Origin: Prochlorococcus marinus CUG1435
GTDB lineage: Bacteria; Cyanobacteriota; Cyanobacteriia; PCC-6307; Cyanobiaceae
Assembly: GCA_017644375.1 (NCBI GenBank)
Contig: JAEPLP010000001.1
Coordinates: 1,162,001 to 1,226,000, forward strand
DNA: 64,000 nucleotides
Direction: 5' to 3'
The notes beneath the pieces were generated by a model, which worked only from the letters and a program-made list of their open reading frames with translations, was not told the origin of the DNA and made no database searches. Both the position numbers and the translations under genes were made by a program. Below are positions 8,420 through 18,293 of the stretch, piece after piece; within the stretch, counting starts at the first letter, position 1, and every line of letters starts with the position of its first letter.

Positions 8420-9343
8420 TTAGCTAATACTATCAACTAATCCATTCTGTATTCCTGCTTTTCTAAGTTTTCTTAAAGCACGTTGAACAACTTGTCGGCA
8501 ATATTCCCTGCTACAACTCATGTGTCTTGCAACTTCAGCTAAGGTTCTCCATTCATTTGAGCCGTCTAAACCAAATCTTAAGCTTACTATCTTTCTTTCC
8601 TTCTCAGTTAAATTTGCTTTATCTAATAATTTCCAAGCCGAGGCTGTCCTTTCGGCTAATTCCGCTAACTCCATTGGAGCAACCTGATCACTCGGAAGGA
8701 TGTCAACTAACTCTGAAGGATCTGATTTTGATTTAACGGTACCTTGGAGACTAACAGTGATGCTTCTCAATTCACATGAAAGGAGTTCGTCAATTTCCTC
8801 TTTAGTTATTTTCAATTCTTCAGCTAGCTCATCACTACTTGGAGGAATACCCTTAAGTTGCATAAGCTTTGACTTCGCTGACCTTAGTTTTGTAAGTTTT
8901 TCATTAATATTAACTGGGATCCTAATCGTTCTACTTTGAGTTGACAATGCTCTATTTAAACCTTGCCTAATCCACCAATAAGCATAGGTAGAAAATCTAT
9001 GTCCTCTAGACGGATCATATTTTTCTACTGCCCTTGTAAGACCCAATGTCCCCTCCTGAATTAAGTCCAGTAATTCTAATCCTTTCCCTTGGTATCTCTT
9101 GGCAAGGTTGACAACTAGTCGTAGGTTAGCTGTTATCATTTCGTTTTTAGCTTTTTCACCAATTTTGATCTTTTTTCTTTCAGCTTCAGAATATTCACAG
9201 GCAGGGCCTTTCCCTCCGGCCTCTTGACATCTATTAACAAGCACAACCATTTCTTGGACTTTTCTGCCCATAGTGAGTTCTCTTTCAGGAGTCAAAAGTT
9301 GATGACGACCTATTTCACCAAGAAAATCGCTTAATGAACTCAC
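8420..9343 (-). CDS. Group 2 RNA polymerase sigma factor
   Basis: A 307-residue sigma70-family factor lacking the long acidic region 1.1 of the primary sigma. Region 1.2 (DFLGEIGRHQLLTPERE) begins near the N-terminus. Region 2 includes NLRLVVNLAKRY, DLIQEGTLGL and FSTYAYWWIRQ with the -10 recognition helix, and region 4.2 (EWRTLAEVARHMSCSREYCRQ) carries the -35-binding HTH. An insert-like stretch, QEAGGKGPACEYSEAE, lies between regions 1.2 and 2. Such group 2 factors direct stress- or light/dark-dependent transcription in cyanobacteria. An 11-bp tandem array lies 60 bp upstream of its start. Confidence 0.92.
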   Translation of the reverse strand: MSSLSDFLGEIGRHQLLTPERELTMGRKVQEMVVLVNRCQEAGGKGPACEYSEAERKKIKIGEKAKNEMITANLRLVVNLAKRYQGKGLELLDLIQEGTLGLTRAVEKYDPSRGHRFSTYAYWWIRQGLNRALSTQSRTIRIPVNINEKLTKLRSAKSKLMQLKGIPPSSDELAEELKITKEEIDELLSCELRSITVSLQGTVKSKSDPSELVDILPSDQVAPMELAELAERTASAWKLLDKANLTEKERKIVSLRFGLDGSNEWRTLAEVARHMSCSREYCRQVVQRALRKLRKAGIQNGLVDSIS

Positions 9344-9403
9344 GATTTACCTCATTGTCGATATATTTAACTTATAGTTAATTCAGTAATAAGCCATACA
9401 TGT

Positions 9404-9443
9404 AATAATTAATTAATAATTAATTAATAATTAATTAATAATT
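9404..9443. repeat. 11-bp tandem repeat, about 3.6 copies
   Basis: The unit AATAATTAATT is repeated exactly from 9404 to 9443. It lies between the 5' end of the sigma-factor gene and the 3' end of hisIE, in the likely promoter region of the sigma gene. Confidence 0.88.
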
Positions 9444-9516
9444 ATTAATTGGTTGATTAACATTTTTTTTTTTAATATTTAGTTAAAAAAAATTATAAAT
9501 TCTAGATTTTAATTAT

Positions 9517-10176
9517 TTAGTTTTTTCTTCTTGATTCAAGAACAGCAAGTACATCTCTCCACTCAATACCTTTATACATAAGGGCTACTTGCAGATGATA
9601 AATTAAATCGGCAGCTTCATTTGAGATTGAATTTTTATCATTATCTTTGCAAGCCATTATAAATTCTGCGGATTCCTCTCCTATTTTTTTCAAAATAGTA
9701 TTACTGCCTTTTGTTAATAAATGATTTGTGTAACTTTTTTCTGATGGATTTGTTGATCTTTCGTGAATTGTATTGAATAATTCAGAGCAGATATTTGAGA
9801 AGGGAGTTGTTTTTTTCTCTTTTTTATCATTTTTATTAATTTGAATTTCGTTGAAAAAACAACTTTTTTCCCCAGTGTGACATGCTCCTGAACCATTTTG
9901 TTCAATCAAGAGGATTAGTGCATCATTATCGCAGTCAAATCTTATCTCCTTAAGTATTTGGGTACTTCCACTTGTAGCTCCTTTTCTCCAAATTTCCGAT
10001 CTCGATCTACTCCAGTAATGAACGTTTTTGGTTTCAAGTGTCATTTTTAAAGATTCTTTGTTCATCCAAGCAAGCATAAGAATTGATCCGTCAAGCCAAT
10101 CTTGTGCTATTGCAGGGATTAATCCATAATTATCAAAGCGTAGATCTTCTATCGAAAAATTAGTTGAATAAGTCAT
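9517..10176 (-). CDS. hisIE: Bifunctional phosphoribosyl-AMP cyclohydrolase / phosphoribosyl-ATP pyrophosphatase
   Basis: A 219-residue fusion catalysing steps 2 and 3 of histidine synthesis. The N-terminal HisI domain (to ~120) has HYWSRSRSEIWRKGATSG and the metal-binding cysteine-rich DCDNDALILL...GACHTGEKSCFF. The C-terminal HisE domain (~125-219) has the MazG-like KIGEESAEFIMACKD and NEAADLIYHLQV motifs for Mg2+ and pyrophosphate. A lysine-rich linker joins them. The fusion order is the usual bacterial one. It is divergent from the PTPS-like gene. Confidence 0.95.
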   Translation of the reverse strand: MTYSTNFSIEDLRFDNYGLIPAIAQDWLDGSILMLAWMNKESLKMTLETKNVHYWSRSRSEIWRKGATSGSTQILKEIRFDCDNDALILLIEQNGSGACHTGEKSCFFNEIQINKNDKKEKKTTPFSNICSELFNTIHERSTNPSEKSYTNHLLTKGSNTILKKIGEESAEFIMACKDNDKNSISNEAADLIYHLQVALMYKGIEWRDVLAVLESRRKN

Positions 10177-10239
10177 TATGTTCGTTATGTTAAATCCTAT
10201 TCAATGTGTTTTATTAAAAATTATCCTAACAGTTAATTG

Positions 10240-10710
10240 ATGTATATTCATTCTCTGAAATTTTCATGCAGCAAAAGTTACGAGGATTTTCCCTGTTCAC
10301 ATAGGCAATGGCGCCATAAAGGCCACTGCAGATTTGTGCATGGATATTCCAGATCATTCACCTTTTGGTTCGCTGCAAAAAAATTAGACCTAAATGGTTT
10401 TGTTGTGGATTTTTCAAGTCTAAAGCCCCTAGAAAATAGACTAAAGGAGCAGTTTGACCATACTTTTTTAATAAATAAAGATGACCCTTTGTTGAATTAC
10501 TGGGAAAGATTACATGACTTAGATGCTTTAGATCTGAGAATTATGGATAATGTGGGAATGGAGTTCACTTCTGAATTGATTTGGAGATGGGCTAATGAAT
10601 ACTTACAGGATAAGGATAAGGGCAGAACATGTTGTTGGAAAACAGAATCAAAAGAAAATAAATCTAATAGAGCAAGCTATCAGGAAATTCCTGATTGGTT
10701 CAAATCTTAG
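10240..10710 (+). CDS. 6-pyruvoyl-tetrahydropterin synthase / QueD-like protein with altered zinc site
   Basis: A 156-residue protein with the PTPS fold: FSCSKSYEDFPCSHRQW, then CRFVHGYSRSFTFWF, VVDFSSLKPLE and QFDHTFLI, matching the family's HRL / C-HGH / DF-LK / DH-LN pattern. H21 and H34 fit two zinc ligands, but the residue matching the third histidine of HGH is Y36. Extra histidines (H26, H29) and C30 nearby could compensate. QueD makes 6-carboxytetrahydropterin for queuosine; whether this variant does so is open. I chose ATG 10240 over the adjacent TTG 10237. Confidence 0.75.
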   Translation: MYIHSLKFSCSKSYEDFPCSHRQWRHKGHCRFVHGYSRSFTFWFAAKKLDLNGFVVDFSSLKPLENRLKEQFDHTFLINKDDPLLNYWERLHDLDALDLRIMDNVGMEFTSELIWRWANEYLQDKDKGRTCCWKTESKENKSNRASYQEIPDWFKS

Positions 10711-10759
10711 ATTAAATTTGTTAAATTTTAAGCCATATAGAATTTTTTAATTTAGATTT

Positions 10760-13342
10760 TTAATCAACAATTATCTCTCCATTAACTAGATAAATATTAA
10801 TCTCGTCTTTTTTTAGGTAATTATTATTCAATATATTGTTTGAAATTTTTGTCTCAATTTGTTTTTGAATAATTCTTTTTAAGGGCCTTGCACCATAGGT
10901 ATGATCGAAACTATTTTCGACCAGTTGGTTAATTGCCTCATCCGTGATTTTGAATTTTAAGTTTTTTTTGTTAAGTCTTTTTTCTAAATTGTGAAGCTGG
11001 ATTTTTGCAATTTCTTTTATGTCATTTAATTCTAAATTATTAAAAATAACTATTTCATCAAGTCGATTTAAAAACTCAGGCTTGAAAAATTTTTTGAGTT
11101 CATTATCTACAACTTTTTTAATTTCATTTTCATCTTCTTTTCTAACTGATAAATCATTTATTGATTGACTTCCTAAATTACTTGTGAGAACAATAATTGA
11201 ATTTTTGAAATTGATTGTTCGACCTTGACCATCAGTAATGATTCCATCATCAAGTACCTGTAAGAGAATATCTACGATATCTTTGTGAGCTTTCTCTATT
11301 TCGTCTAAAAGTATCAATGAATAGGGATTTTTTCGTACAGCTTCTGTTAGTTGTCCTCCTGATTCAAAACCTAAATATCCAGGAGGCGCACCTATGATTT
11401 TGCTAACGGAATGCTTTTCCATATATTCAGACATATCAAGTCTTGTAATTGAAGAATTTGAATCAAATATAATTTTTGCTGTTACTTTACTTAGCTCTGT
11501 TTTCCCAACACCAGTTGGACCTAAAAAAAGGAAACTGGCTAATGGTTTGTTTGGATCATTTAGCCCAGTCCTTGATCTCTTAATGGAATCTGCAACAGCC
11601 CTAATTGCGTTATCTTGACCAATAATTTTTTCCTTAAGGATCGACTCGAGGCTTAAAAGCCTATCTTTTTCTGACTGGTTTAAGTTTTGTACAGGAATAG
11701 AAGTCCATTTTGATACAACTTCTGCAATATCATCGAAAGTCACCTCTTGCCTTAAAAGACTCGTCTCTCCTTTTTTGTAGGAATTAACGAGGGATTCACT
11801 TTTTTCTTTCAATTTTTTTTGTAAAGAATTTAAAGTTCCAAACTCTAATTCTGCTGCTTTGTTGAGGTCAAAACTCCTTTTGGCTTGTTCTATTTGTAGT
11901 TGAATCGATTCAATTTCTTCTTTTATGGTGCTAATCTCGTCAATTTCATCTTTTTCTTTTTTCCATTGAGCGCCTAATTCTGCCTGTCTATTTTTGAGTA
12001 ATATAAGTTCATTATTGATTTTTTTTAATCTTTCTACTGAAAAATCATCTGTTTCTCTTTTTAGAGATAATTTTTCCATCTCAAACTGTAAAACTTTTCG
12101 ATCAATTTCATCAATTTCTTCAGGCTTGGAAGTTATAACCATATTTAATCTTGAGGCTGCTTCATCTATTAGATCTATTGCTTTGTCAGGAAGAAACCTA
12201 TCGTTAATGTATCTTTCGCTAAGGGTGGCAGCTGCAACCAAAGCATTATCGGAAATCCTCACACTATGATGAACTTCGTATCTTTCCCTCAGTCCTCTTA
12301 ATATTGATACAGTATCATCTATTGAAGGAGAATCAATTTTTATTTTCTGAAATCTTCGTTCTAGAGCAGGATCTTTTTCTATATTTTGTTTATGTTCATT
12401 AATTGTTGTAGCACCAATACATCTAAGTTCTCCTCTTGCAAGCATTGGTTTTAATAGGTTGCTTGCATCTAAAGAACCTCCACTAGCGCCTGCACCAACT
12501 ACTGTATGAATTTCATCAATAAAAAGAATGATCTTACCTTCCGATTCCTTTACTTTCTTTAGGACATTTTTTATCCTTTCTTCAAATTCTCCACGATATT
12601 TTGCCCCAGCGATAAGTGAACCCATATCTAATGAAATTAGTTTTCTATTTTGTAGTGCAGAAGGTACATCAGCATTAATAATTCTTTGAGCCAAACCTTC
12701 AACTATGGCTGTTTTACCAACCCCAGCTTCTCCAATAAGAACGGGATTATTTTTTGTTCTTCTACTTAGTATTTGAATTGTTCTTCTAATTTCTTCATCC
12801 CTTCCAATAACAGGATCTAAGATCCCATCTCTTGCTGATTGGGTTAGATCAACACCATATTTATCTAAAGACTCATTAGCAGTATCAAATTTATTTTTTA
12901 TTGCTGGATCTGACTTCATTTTCTTAATAATTTCAAGAAATTCTGGAATACTTTTTTGATTTAAAATTTTAAATCCATATTTTTTATCATAGGTGAAACC
13001 GTAAATTAAGTGTTCTGTTGATATCACTACATCATCTAAAGTATTTTTAATATCATTCGCTTTTAAAAATATTTTGTAAAGAGAATCACCAATATATAAA
13101 TTATCTTGTTTATTTTTCATTTTTGCCTTCGCATTTAATGAAGAAATTATTTCTCTCTCAAGATCATTGGAATTCACATTATTTTCTTTTAAGATCTTAT
13201 TTGTAAGGTTATCTTGTTGTAATAAAGCGAATAATAAATTATCTGAGTCTACGTCTTGTTGATGATTTTTATAAGCAATTTCTTTGGCATAAATAAAATA
13301 GTTCCAAGCTGAATTTGCAAATTCGCTTGGAACTATTTTCAT
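10760..13342 (-). CDS. clpB: ClpB-type disaggregase, divergent paralog
   Basis: An 860-residue AAA+ chaperone with the full ClpB layout: a double Clp-N domain (1-150), a first ATPase module with Walker A GEAGVGKT (204-211) and pore loop KYRGEFEER, a coiled-coil middle domain (~400-530), a second Walker [10 protein letters not shown] near 610 with the GYLG pore loop, and a C-terminal small domain. It should resolubilise protein aggregates with DnaK. Several usually conserved M-domain and N-domain residues differ, so it looks like the second, petE-linked ClpB of marine picocyanobacteria rather than the main heat-shock copy. Confidence 0.92.
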   Translation of the reverse strand: MKIVPSEFANSAWNYFIYAKEIAYKNHQQDVDSDNLLFALLQQDNLTNKILKENNVNSNDLEREIISSLNAKAKMKNKQDNLYIGDSLYKIFLKANDIKNTLDDVVISTEHLIYGFTYDKKYGFKILNQKSIPEFLEIIKKMKSDPAIKNKFDTANESLDKYGVDLTQSARDGILDPVIGRDEEIRRTIQILSRRTKNNPVLIGEAGVGKTAIVEGLAQRIINADVPSALQNRKLISLDMGSLIAGAKYRGEFEERIKNVLKKVKESEGKIILFIDEIHTVVGAGASGGSLDASNLLKPMLARGELRCIGATTINEHKQNIEKDPALERRFQKIKIDSPSIDDTVSILRGLRERYEVHHSVRISDNALVAAATLSERYINDRFLPDKAIDLIDEAASRLNMVITSKPEEIDEIDRKVLQFEMEKLSLKRETDDFSVERLKKINNELILLKNRQAELGAQWKKEKDEIDEISTIKEEIESIQLQIEQAKRSFDLNKAAELEFGTLNSLQKKLKEKSESLVNSYKKGETSLLRQEVTFDDIAEVVSKWTSIPVQNLNQSEKDRLLSLESILKEKIIGQDNAIRAVADSIKRSRTGLNDPNKPLASFLFLGPTGVGKTELSKVTAKIIFDSNSSITRLDMSEYMEKHSVSKIIGAPPGYLGFESGGQLTEAVRKNPYSLILLDEIEKAHKDIVDILLQVLDDGIITDGQGRTINFKNSIIVLTSNLGSQSINDLSVRKEDENEIKKVVDNELKKFFKPEFLNRLDEIVIFNNLELNDIKEIAKIQLHNLEKRLNKKNLKFKITDEAINQLVENSFDHTYGARPLKRIIQKQIETKISNNILNNNYLKKDEINIYLVNGEIIVD

Positions 13343-13408
13343 TAATCAAAACTTGGGTATGGCTGTAATAGATATTAAGTTAAAAAGAATATTTAAATTT
13401 TAGAAAAT

Positions 13409-13759
13409 TTATTCAACAATAACTTTACCTACCATTCCAGCACCTCTATGCGGCTCGCAATAGTAATCATAAGTTCCTGCTGTATCGAATGTTTCTTCCC
13501 AAGACTCTCCTGGAGCAAAAGCTAGGTCTGCATGACTTAATTCTTCATGTCCATCAAAAACAGCATTGTGAGGGGCAAGTTTGTTATTGACGAATTTAAC
13601 TGTATCACCAGCACTAATGGTTACTGTACTAGGTTCAAATGCAAGCATTCCAGCATCCGTACCAAGTTTTACTTCAACAGTCTTAGCTGAAACTGATGAA
13701 ATACCTAAACCTAGAGTTAAAACTATTGCGAATAACCCTGCGAAGATTGAGCGTAACAT
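13409..13759 (-). CDS. petE: Plastocyanin
   Basis: A 116-residue blue-copper protein that carries electrons from cytochrome b6f to photosystem I in the thylakoid lumen. A Sec signal peptide ends around A25 (SVSA, then KTVEV). The copper ligands are H64 (PHNAVFD), C101, H104 and M109 ([11 protein letters not shown]), all intact. The mature domain of ~91 residues is slightly shorter than in other cyanobacteria (~97-105). It lies upstream of clpB with a 66-bp gap and probably has its own promoter. Confidence 0.97.
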   Translation of the reverse strand: MLRSIFAGLFAIVLTLGLGISSVSAKTVEVKLGTDAGMLAFEPSTVTISAGDTVKFVNNKLAPHNAVFDGHEELSHADLAFAPGESWEETFDTAGTYDYYCEPHRGAGMVGKVIVE

Positions 13760-13818
13760 AATTTAAATTTACATATTTATATATATTACAAGGCTTTGGG
13801 AACCTAACCGTGAGAATC

Positions 13819-14802
13819 TTAATTGTTATTACAGCTTGGTAACTTAGATAATCTTAAAATATCATTCAGTGACTTGGCATAACTTTTAAGTTTGAAAGTC
13901 TCAGGATTTGTGATAGAGACATGATTAAAGTCATATTTTTTGATACTGAAGCTATCCCAAGGGGTAGTTTGAATGGGGAGAATTCTTAATAATATTTTTA
14001 GAATTTTCTTAGTAACGGGTATCGCAAAATATCGTCTCATATTATTTCTTTCTAAAAGTGTAATGATGGCATCGTCAATTGAAATAAATTTCTGACCTAG
14101 CACAAATTTTCTAAAGCCTCTGTATTGATCTTCTTTATGATTTTTAATTAGAAACCCACAAATTTGAGCAATATCATTTGCGTGTATAAAGTGAAATTTA
14201 GAATCAAGTTTTAAAAATCTTGCTAACCAAAGCCATTTTTCAATTTCTTTCAATCCACTAGTTAAATAACTCACAGGATATTTACTTTTTTGGCCAAGAT
14301 TTCCTCCAAAAACCAAGGTAGGGAAAACAGCGAATGTTTTTTCTGCGTATGAGCTTTCTCTCAGTCTTTGGAAACATTCGTATTTTGTTTGTATGTATTC
14401 TGTTCCATAAATTAGTGATTCCCTCATTAATTCTGTTTTGGTATCTAAAATGCTGGCTGTTGAAAAATAAATAATCTTTTCTAACTTTTTAATATCAAGC
14501 ATTTCAAGTAATTCTTCGAAAGCTTTAATATTTACTTCATAGGCTCTTATTGGATCTCCCCAAGCTGTTGCAGTATGTATTAGGTAATTAATTTGACTGA
14601 TTTCCTTTTTATATTTATTACATTCCCTGATATCGCACACTAATAACTTGACTTTTTTATTTTTTTGAATAGAAATTGGTAACTTACTTTTATCACGCAC
14701 CATAAGATAAAGCCTGAATTTTGTGTTTTTTAAAAACCAATAAACTAAGTATTGGCCAACACATCCATTTGCTCCAGTTATTAATAATTTTTTATATGCC
14801 AA
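13819..14802 (-). CDS. NAD-dependent epimerase/dehydratase family (extended SDR)
   Basis: A 327-residue Rossmann-fold protein. The N-terminal nucleotide motif is TGANGCVGQYL (about residues 9-19). The catalytic region is looser than usual: S(T/A)ASI near 138 and YxxxK as YIQTK near 155-159. The substrate domain gives no clear specificity; extended SDRs act on sugar nucleotides, isoflavonoid-like or steroid-like compounds. It starts 8 bp after hemE, so the two are probably co-transcribed, though the link to tetrapyrrole synthesis is not obvious. Confidence 0.8.
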   Translation of the reverse strand: MAYKKLLITGANGCVGQYLVYWFLKNTKFRLYLMVRDKSKLPISIQKNKKVKLLVCDIRECNKYKKEISQINYLIHTATAWGDPIRAYEVNIKAFEELLEMLDIKKLEKIIYFSTASILDTKTELMRESLIYGTEYIQTKYECFQRLRESSYAEKTFAVFPTLVFGGNLGQKSKYPVSYLTSGLKEIEKWLWLARFLKLDSKFHFIHANDIAQICGFLIKNHKEDQYRGFRKFVLGQKFISIDDAIITLLERNNMRRYFAIPVTKKILKILLRILPIQTTPWDSFSIKKYDFNHVSITNPETFKLKSYAKSLNDILRLSKLPSCNNN

Positions 14803-14810
14803 GACTTTGA

Positions 14811-15851
14811 CTAGTAAGTGAGTTTCTTCCCATGTTCAAAAAATGTTTGAGCATTTTCTTCTGGAGTCCCAGGTAAAATACCATGACCAAGATTAAGAAT
14901 ATATTTCCTGTCTTTAATTTTATTGAAAGTATTATCTATCCTTTCTTTTATTGATTCTTTGTTCCCAAATAAAATGCCAGGATCAACATTACCTTGAATT
15001 CCTATGCTACTAGGGATTCTTTTACAAGCCTCTTTAATGTCTACTGTCCAGTCTAATGAGATTATATCTACCCCAGTTTTTGCCATTCTCTCTATTACGC
15101 CGGCACTTCCTGAAATGTAAAGAATTATTGGTGTTTCAGGGTATGCTGCTTTCACAATATCAACAACTTTTTTTTGATAGGGCCCAGCAAAGATATCGTA
15201 ATCTTGTGGGCTTAGTTGGCCTGCCCATGAATCAAAAATTTGTACTACTTGCGCTCCAGATTTTATTTGATATTTAAGATATTCACCAATAGACTTTGCA
15301 AAATGATCAAGAAGTTTATGAAGTAAATCTGGTTCATTAAAAGCCATCGATTTTATTAAAGAATAATTTTTACTGCTTTTACCTTCTACTACATATGCAG
15401 CAAGAGTCCAAGGTGCGCCAACAAAACCTAAAACAGTTGCCTCATTATTCACATCTTTTTTTAGTGAAGAAAGAACTTGCCCCACAAAACTTAAACTCTC
15501 ACTTGGATTTAATTCTTTTAAATTTTCTATCTGGTTAAGAGTTCTTATTGGGTCCTCAATTATTGGACCTTTACTTTCTATTATCTCAAAATTTATTCCC
15601 ATCCCAGGAAGAGGTGTAAGAATATCTGAAAAAAGGATTACACCATCCGGTTTGAAAGCATTAAAAGGCTGCATTGAAATCTCATATGAAAGTTCTGGAT
15701 TTTCAGACCTCTCTCTAAAGCTTGGGTAGCGCTCCCTTAAATCTCTATAGATTTTCATATATCTTCCTGCTTGCCTCATCATCCATACTGGAGGCCTATT
15801 TACTTTTTTGCCTAATGCGGCAGAAAGTAGTAGTGGTAAATTTTCACCCAT
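14811..15851 (-). CDS. hemE: Uroporphyrinogen III decarboxylase
   Basis: The 346-residue cytosolic enzyme converts uroporphyrinogen III to coproporphyrinogen III on the common path to heme and chlorophyll. Signature 1, [13 protein letters not shown] (residues ~20-32), carries the essential arginine; the catalytic aspartate lies in VILFSDILT; signature 2 is seen as [16 protein letters not shown]; and a late [11 protein letters not shown] segment closes the active site. The length is normal. It begins a short minus-strand unit with the SDR gene. Confidence 0.96.
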   Translation of the reverse strand: MGENLPLLLSAALGKKVNRPPVWMMRQAGRYMKIYRDLRERYPSFRERSENPELSYEISMQPFNAFKPDGVILFSDILTPLPGMGINFEIIESKGPIIEDPIRTLNQIENLKELNPSESLSFVGQVLSSLKKDVNNEATVLGFVGAPWTLAAYVVEGKSSKNYSLIKSMAFNEPDLLHKLLDHFAKSIGEYLKYQIKSGAQVVQIFDSWAGQLSPQDYDIFAGPYQKKVVDIVKAAYPETPIILYISGSAGVIERMAKTGVDIISLDWTVDIKEACKRIPSSIGIQGNVDPGILFGNKESIKERIDNTFNKIKDRKYILNLGHGILPGTPEENAQTFFEHGKKLTY

Positions 15852-15969
15852 TTTTCAATTAGATATGTTTTAAAAAAATTAAAATTCCAACTTAAAAATC
15901 TTACAATGTAAAGCAGAGCAAAATGGTTATATGAACATTTATATGAAGCACTAAGTTAAATGAGCCTTC

Positions 15970-18234
15970 TTATTTTTTTGATTGATGTTTGAAGATACTC
16001 ACGCTTAATGGGGGCAAAGAGAGTTCTAGTGCATTTTGATAATCATGAATATTGTAATTTATAGTTTCTTTGCCGCCCATATTCCCCTTGTTACTGCCTC
16101 CGTATCTAGAGCCATCTGAATTAAATATTTCTTTATAGAATCCATCTAAAGGAACCCCTACTTTGTATGAGTCATGTGTATTAGGTGTAAAGTTAGCAAC
16201 AACAACAAGCCACTCATTGGTGTCGTTTTCTCTTCTCATGAAACTTATAACTGAATTAGATTTGTCATTACAATCAATCCACTGGAATCCATAGGGATCA
16301 AAGTCATTTTTCCATAACGCAGGTTCTTTTTTATAAAGTGAATTTAAATCATCAACCAAGTTTCTGATTCCTTTATGAGGTTCAAATGCCAGTAGATCCC
16401 ATTGAAGATCATCCCAAACATTCCATTCTTGTCTTTGTCCAAATTCCATTCCCATGAATATTGTTTTTTTACCAGGATGGGTCCACATATAAGTTAGTAA
16501 AGCTCGAGTATTTGCATATTTCTTCCAATCGTCACCAGGCATTTTATGTAAAAGATGACTTTTCCCATGGACAACCTCATCATGACTGAGAGCAAGCATA
16601 AAGTTCTCCGTATAGTTATATGTTATTGAGAAAGTCACACTATTTTGATGGAATTGTCTGAACCAAGGATCTATCTCAAAATAATCAAGCATATCGTGCA
16701 TCCAGCCCATATTCCATTTTAAATTAAACCCTAATCCTCCCATGTCCGTTGGTTTGGTTACCATTGGCCAAGTTGTTGATTCTTCTGCGATAGAAAGTGC
16801 ACCAGGGAAATGTTGGAAGAGTACATGATTAGCTTGTTGAAGAAATTTAACGGCCTCTATATTTTCATTCCCACCATTCTCATTAGGTATCCATTCTCCA
16901 TCTGGGCGCAGATAGTCTCTATAAAGCATGGAAGCTACAGCATCTACACGTATGCCATCAATGTGAAATTCTTCAAACCAATATACTAGGTTGGCTACTA
17001 GAAAATTTCTTACTTCGTTTCTGCTGTAATTAAAGATTAAAGTTCCCCATTCTTTGTGCTCACCAATGCGTGAATCCCCATGTTCATAAAGATGACAACC
17101 ATCAAAAAATGCTAAACCATGCTTGTCTTTTGGGAAATGACCAGGTACCCAATCAAGAATTACACCTATGCCCTCTTCATGACATTTATTTACAAATTCT
17201 CTAAATTCATTTGGAGTACCAAATCTACTTGTTGGTGCATACCAGCCTGTTACCTGATATCCCCAAGAACCATCGAAAGGATGTTCAGATATTGGCATTA
17301 GTTCAATATGAGTGAATCCTCTTTCTTTTACGTAAGGGATGAGTTTTTCGGTTAATTCTGGATAGGTTAATAATCTTGTTCCAGGCTTTAAATCGGCTGC
17401 AGGGACTGGGTCTCTTGGTTCACCATTTTCTTCGAGATATTTATTATCTGTTGATTCATGGAGCCAACTTCCTAAATGCATTTCATAAACTGAAATTGGC
17501 TTGTTAATTTGACTAGAAGAATCTCTATTTGAAATCCAAGAACTATCACTCCAATCAAAGTTTTTCAATTTTGAAACTATTGAACCATTTTGAGGTCTGA
17601 TTTCATGAAGGAAACCATATGGATCGGCTTTTTCATAAATATGACCTTGTTGAGTTCTTATTTCATATTTATATGTGTCTCCCTCTTTTATTGTTGGCAA
17701 GAATAGTTCCCAAATTCCTCCTAATCTTTTTTGCATTGGATGATGTCTTCCATCCCAAGAATTTATATCTCCAATTATCGAGATTGATTTTGCATTAGGA
17801 GCCCAAATGCAGAACATTACACCTTTTTGATTCTTATTTTCAATGAGATGTGCTCCCATTTTTTCCCAAATATGATGATGATTACCTTCTGCAAAGAGAT
17901 GCCTATCAACTTCTCCCATCCACTCTTCTCTATATGACCAAGGGTCACTTTGTGTATGTGTGATCCCTCCTCTTGAAATATTTATTTCGTAATCAGAATT
18001 TGGATTTTCAGGCAGGATTGCTTCAAAAAGCCATTTATGGTTTATGCACTCTGCTTTGTAGATATTATTTTTAAAATTTACTTTAACTTCTTCCGCTTCA
18101 GGCATCCATACCCTTATTACCCACTGCTCTTCAAAATAATGAGGACCTAATATTTTTAATGGATTATCATTGCAACAATTTTCTAGGTTGATAGCTTCTG
18201 ATTTAATCCAGTCTGCTTGAATTGTCTCGATCAT
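15970..18234 (-). CDS. glgB: 1,4-alpha-glucan branching enzyme
   Basis: A 754-residue GH13 enzyme that adds alpha-1,6 branches to glycogen. Two N-terminal CBM48-like beta domains (about 1-110 and 115-230) precede the TIM barrel. Catalytic motifs are [15 protein letters not shown] (nucleophile Asp), [10 protein letters not shown] (acid/base Glu) and [10 protein letters not shown] (transition-state Asp). The length matches the long N-domain type found in cyanobacteria. The partner glycogen synthase glgA is in the same window but about 27 kb away on the other strand. Confidence 0.96.
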   Translation of the reverse strand: MIETIQADWIKSEAINLENCCNDNPLKILGPHYFEEQWVIRVWMPEAEEVKVNFKNNIYKAECINHKWLFEAILPENPNSDYEINISRGGITHTQSDPWSYREEWMGEVDRHLFAEGNHHHIWEKMGAHLIENKNQKGVMFCIWAPNAKSISIIGDINSWDGRHHPMQKRLGGIWELFLPTIKEGDTYKYEIRTQQGHIYEKADPYGFLHEIRPQNGSIVSKLKNFDWSDSSWISNRDSSSQINKPISVYEMHLGSWLHESTDNKYLEENGEPRDPVPAADLKPGTRLLTYPELTEKLIPYVKERGFTHIELMPISEHPFDGSWGYQVTGWYAPTSRFGTPNEFREFVNKCHEEGIGVILDWVPGHFPKDKHGLAFFDGCHLYEHGDSRIGEHKEWGTLIFNYSRNEVRNFLVANLVYWFEEFHIDGIRVDAVASMLYRDYLRPDGEWIPNENGGNENIEAVKFLQQANHVLFQHFPGALSIAEESTTWPMVTKPTDMGGLGFNLKWNMGWMHDMLDYFEIDPWFRQFHQNSVTFSITYNYTENFMLALSHDEVVHGKSHLLHKMPGDDWKKYANTRALLTYMWTHPGKKTIFMGMEFGQRQEWNVWDDLQWDLLAFEPHKGIRNLVDDLNSLYKKEPALWKNDFDPYGFQWIDCNDKSNSVISFMRRENDTNEWLVVVANFTPNTHDSYKVGVPLDGFYKEIFNSDGSRYGGSNKGNMGGKETINYNIHDYQNALELSLPPLSVSIFKHQSKK

Positions 18235-18293
18235 GACTGGTGGATGTTAAGGATTTATAATATCAAATGATTAACCAAAAATATAATTATTTA

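Noticed and set aside
7644-9443. Tandem repeats as a possible CRISPR array
   Set aside because: Units are 11-12 bp and contiguous, with no spacers, and there are no cas genes.
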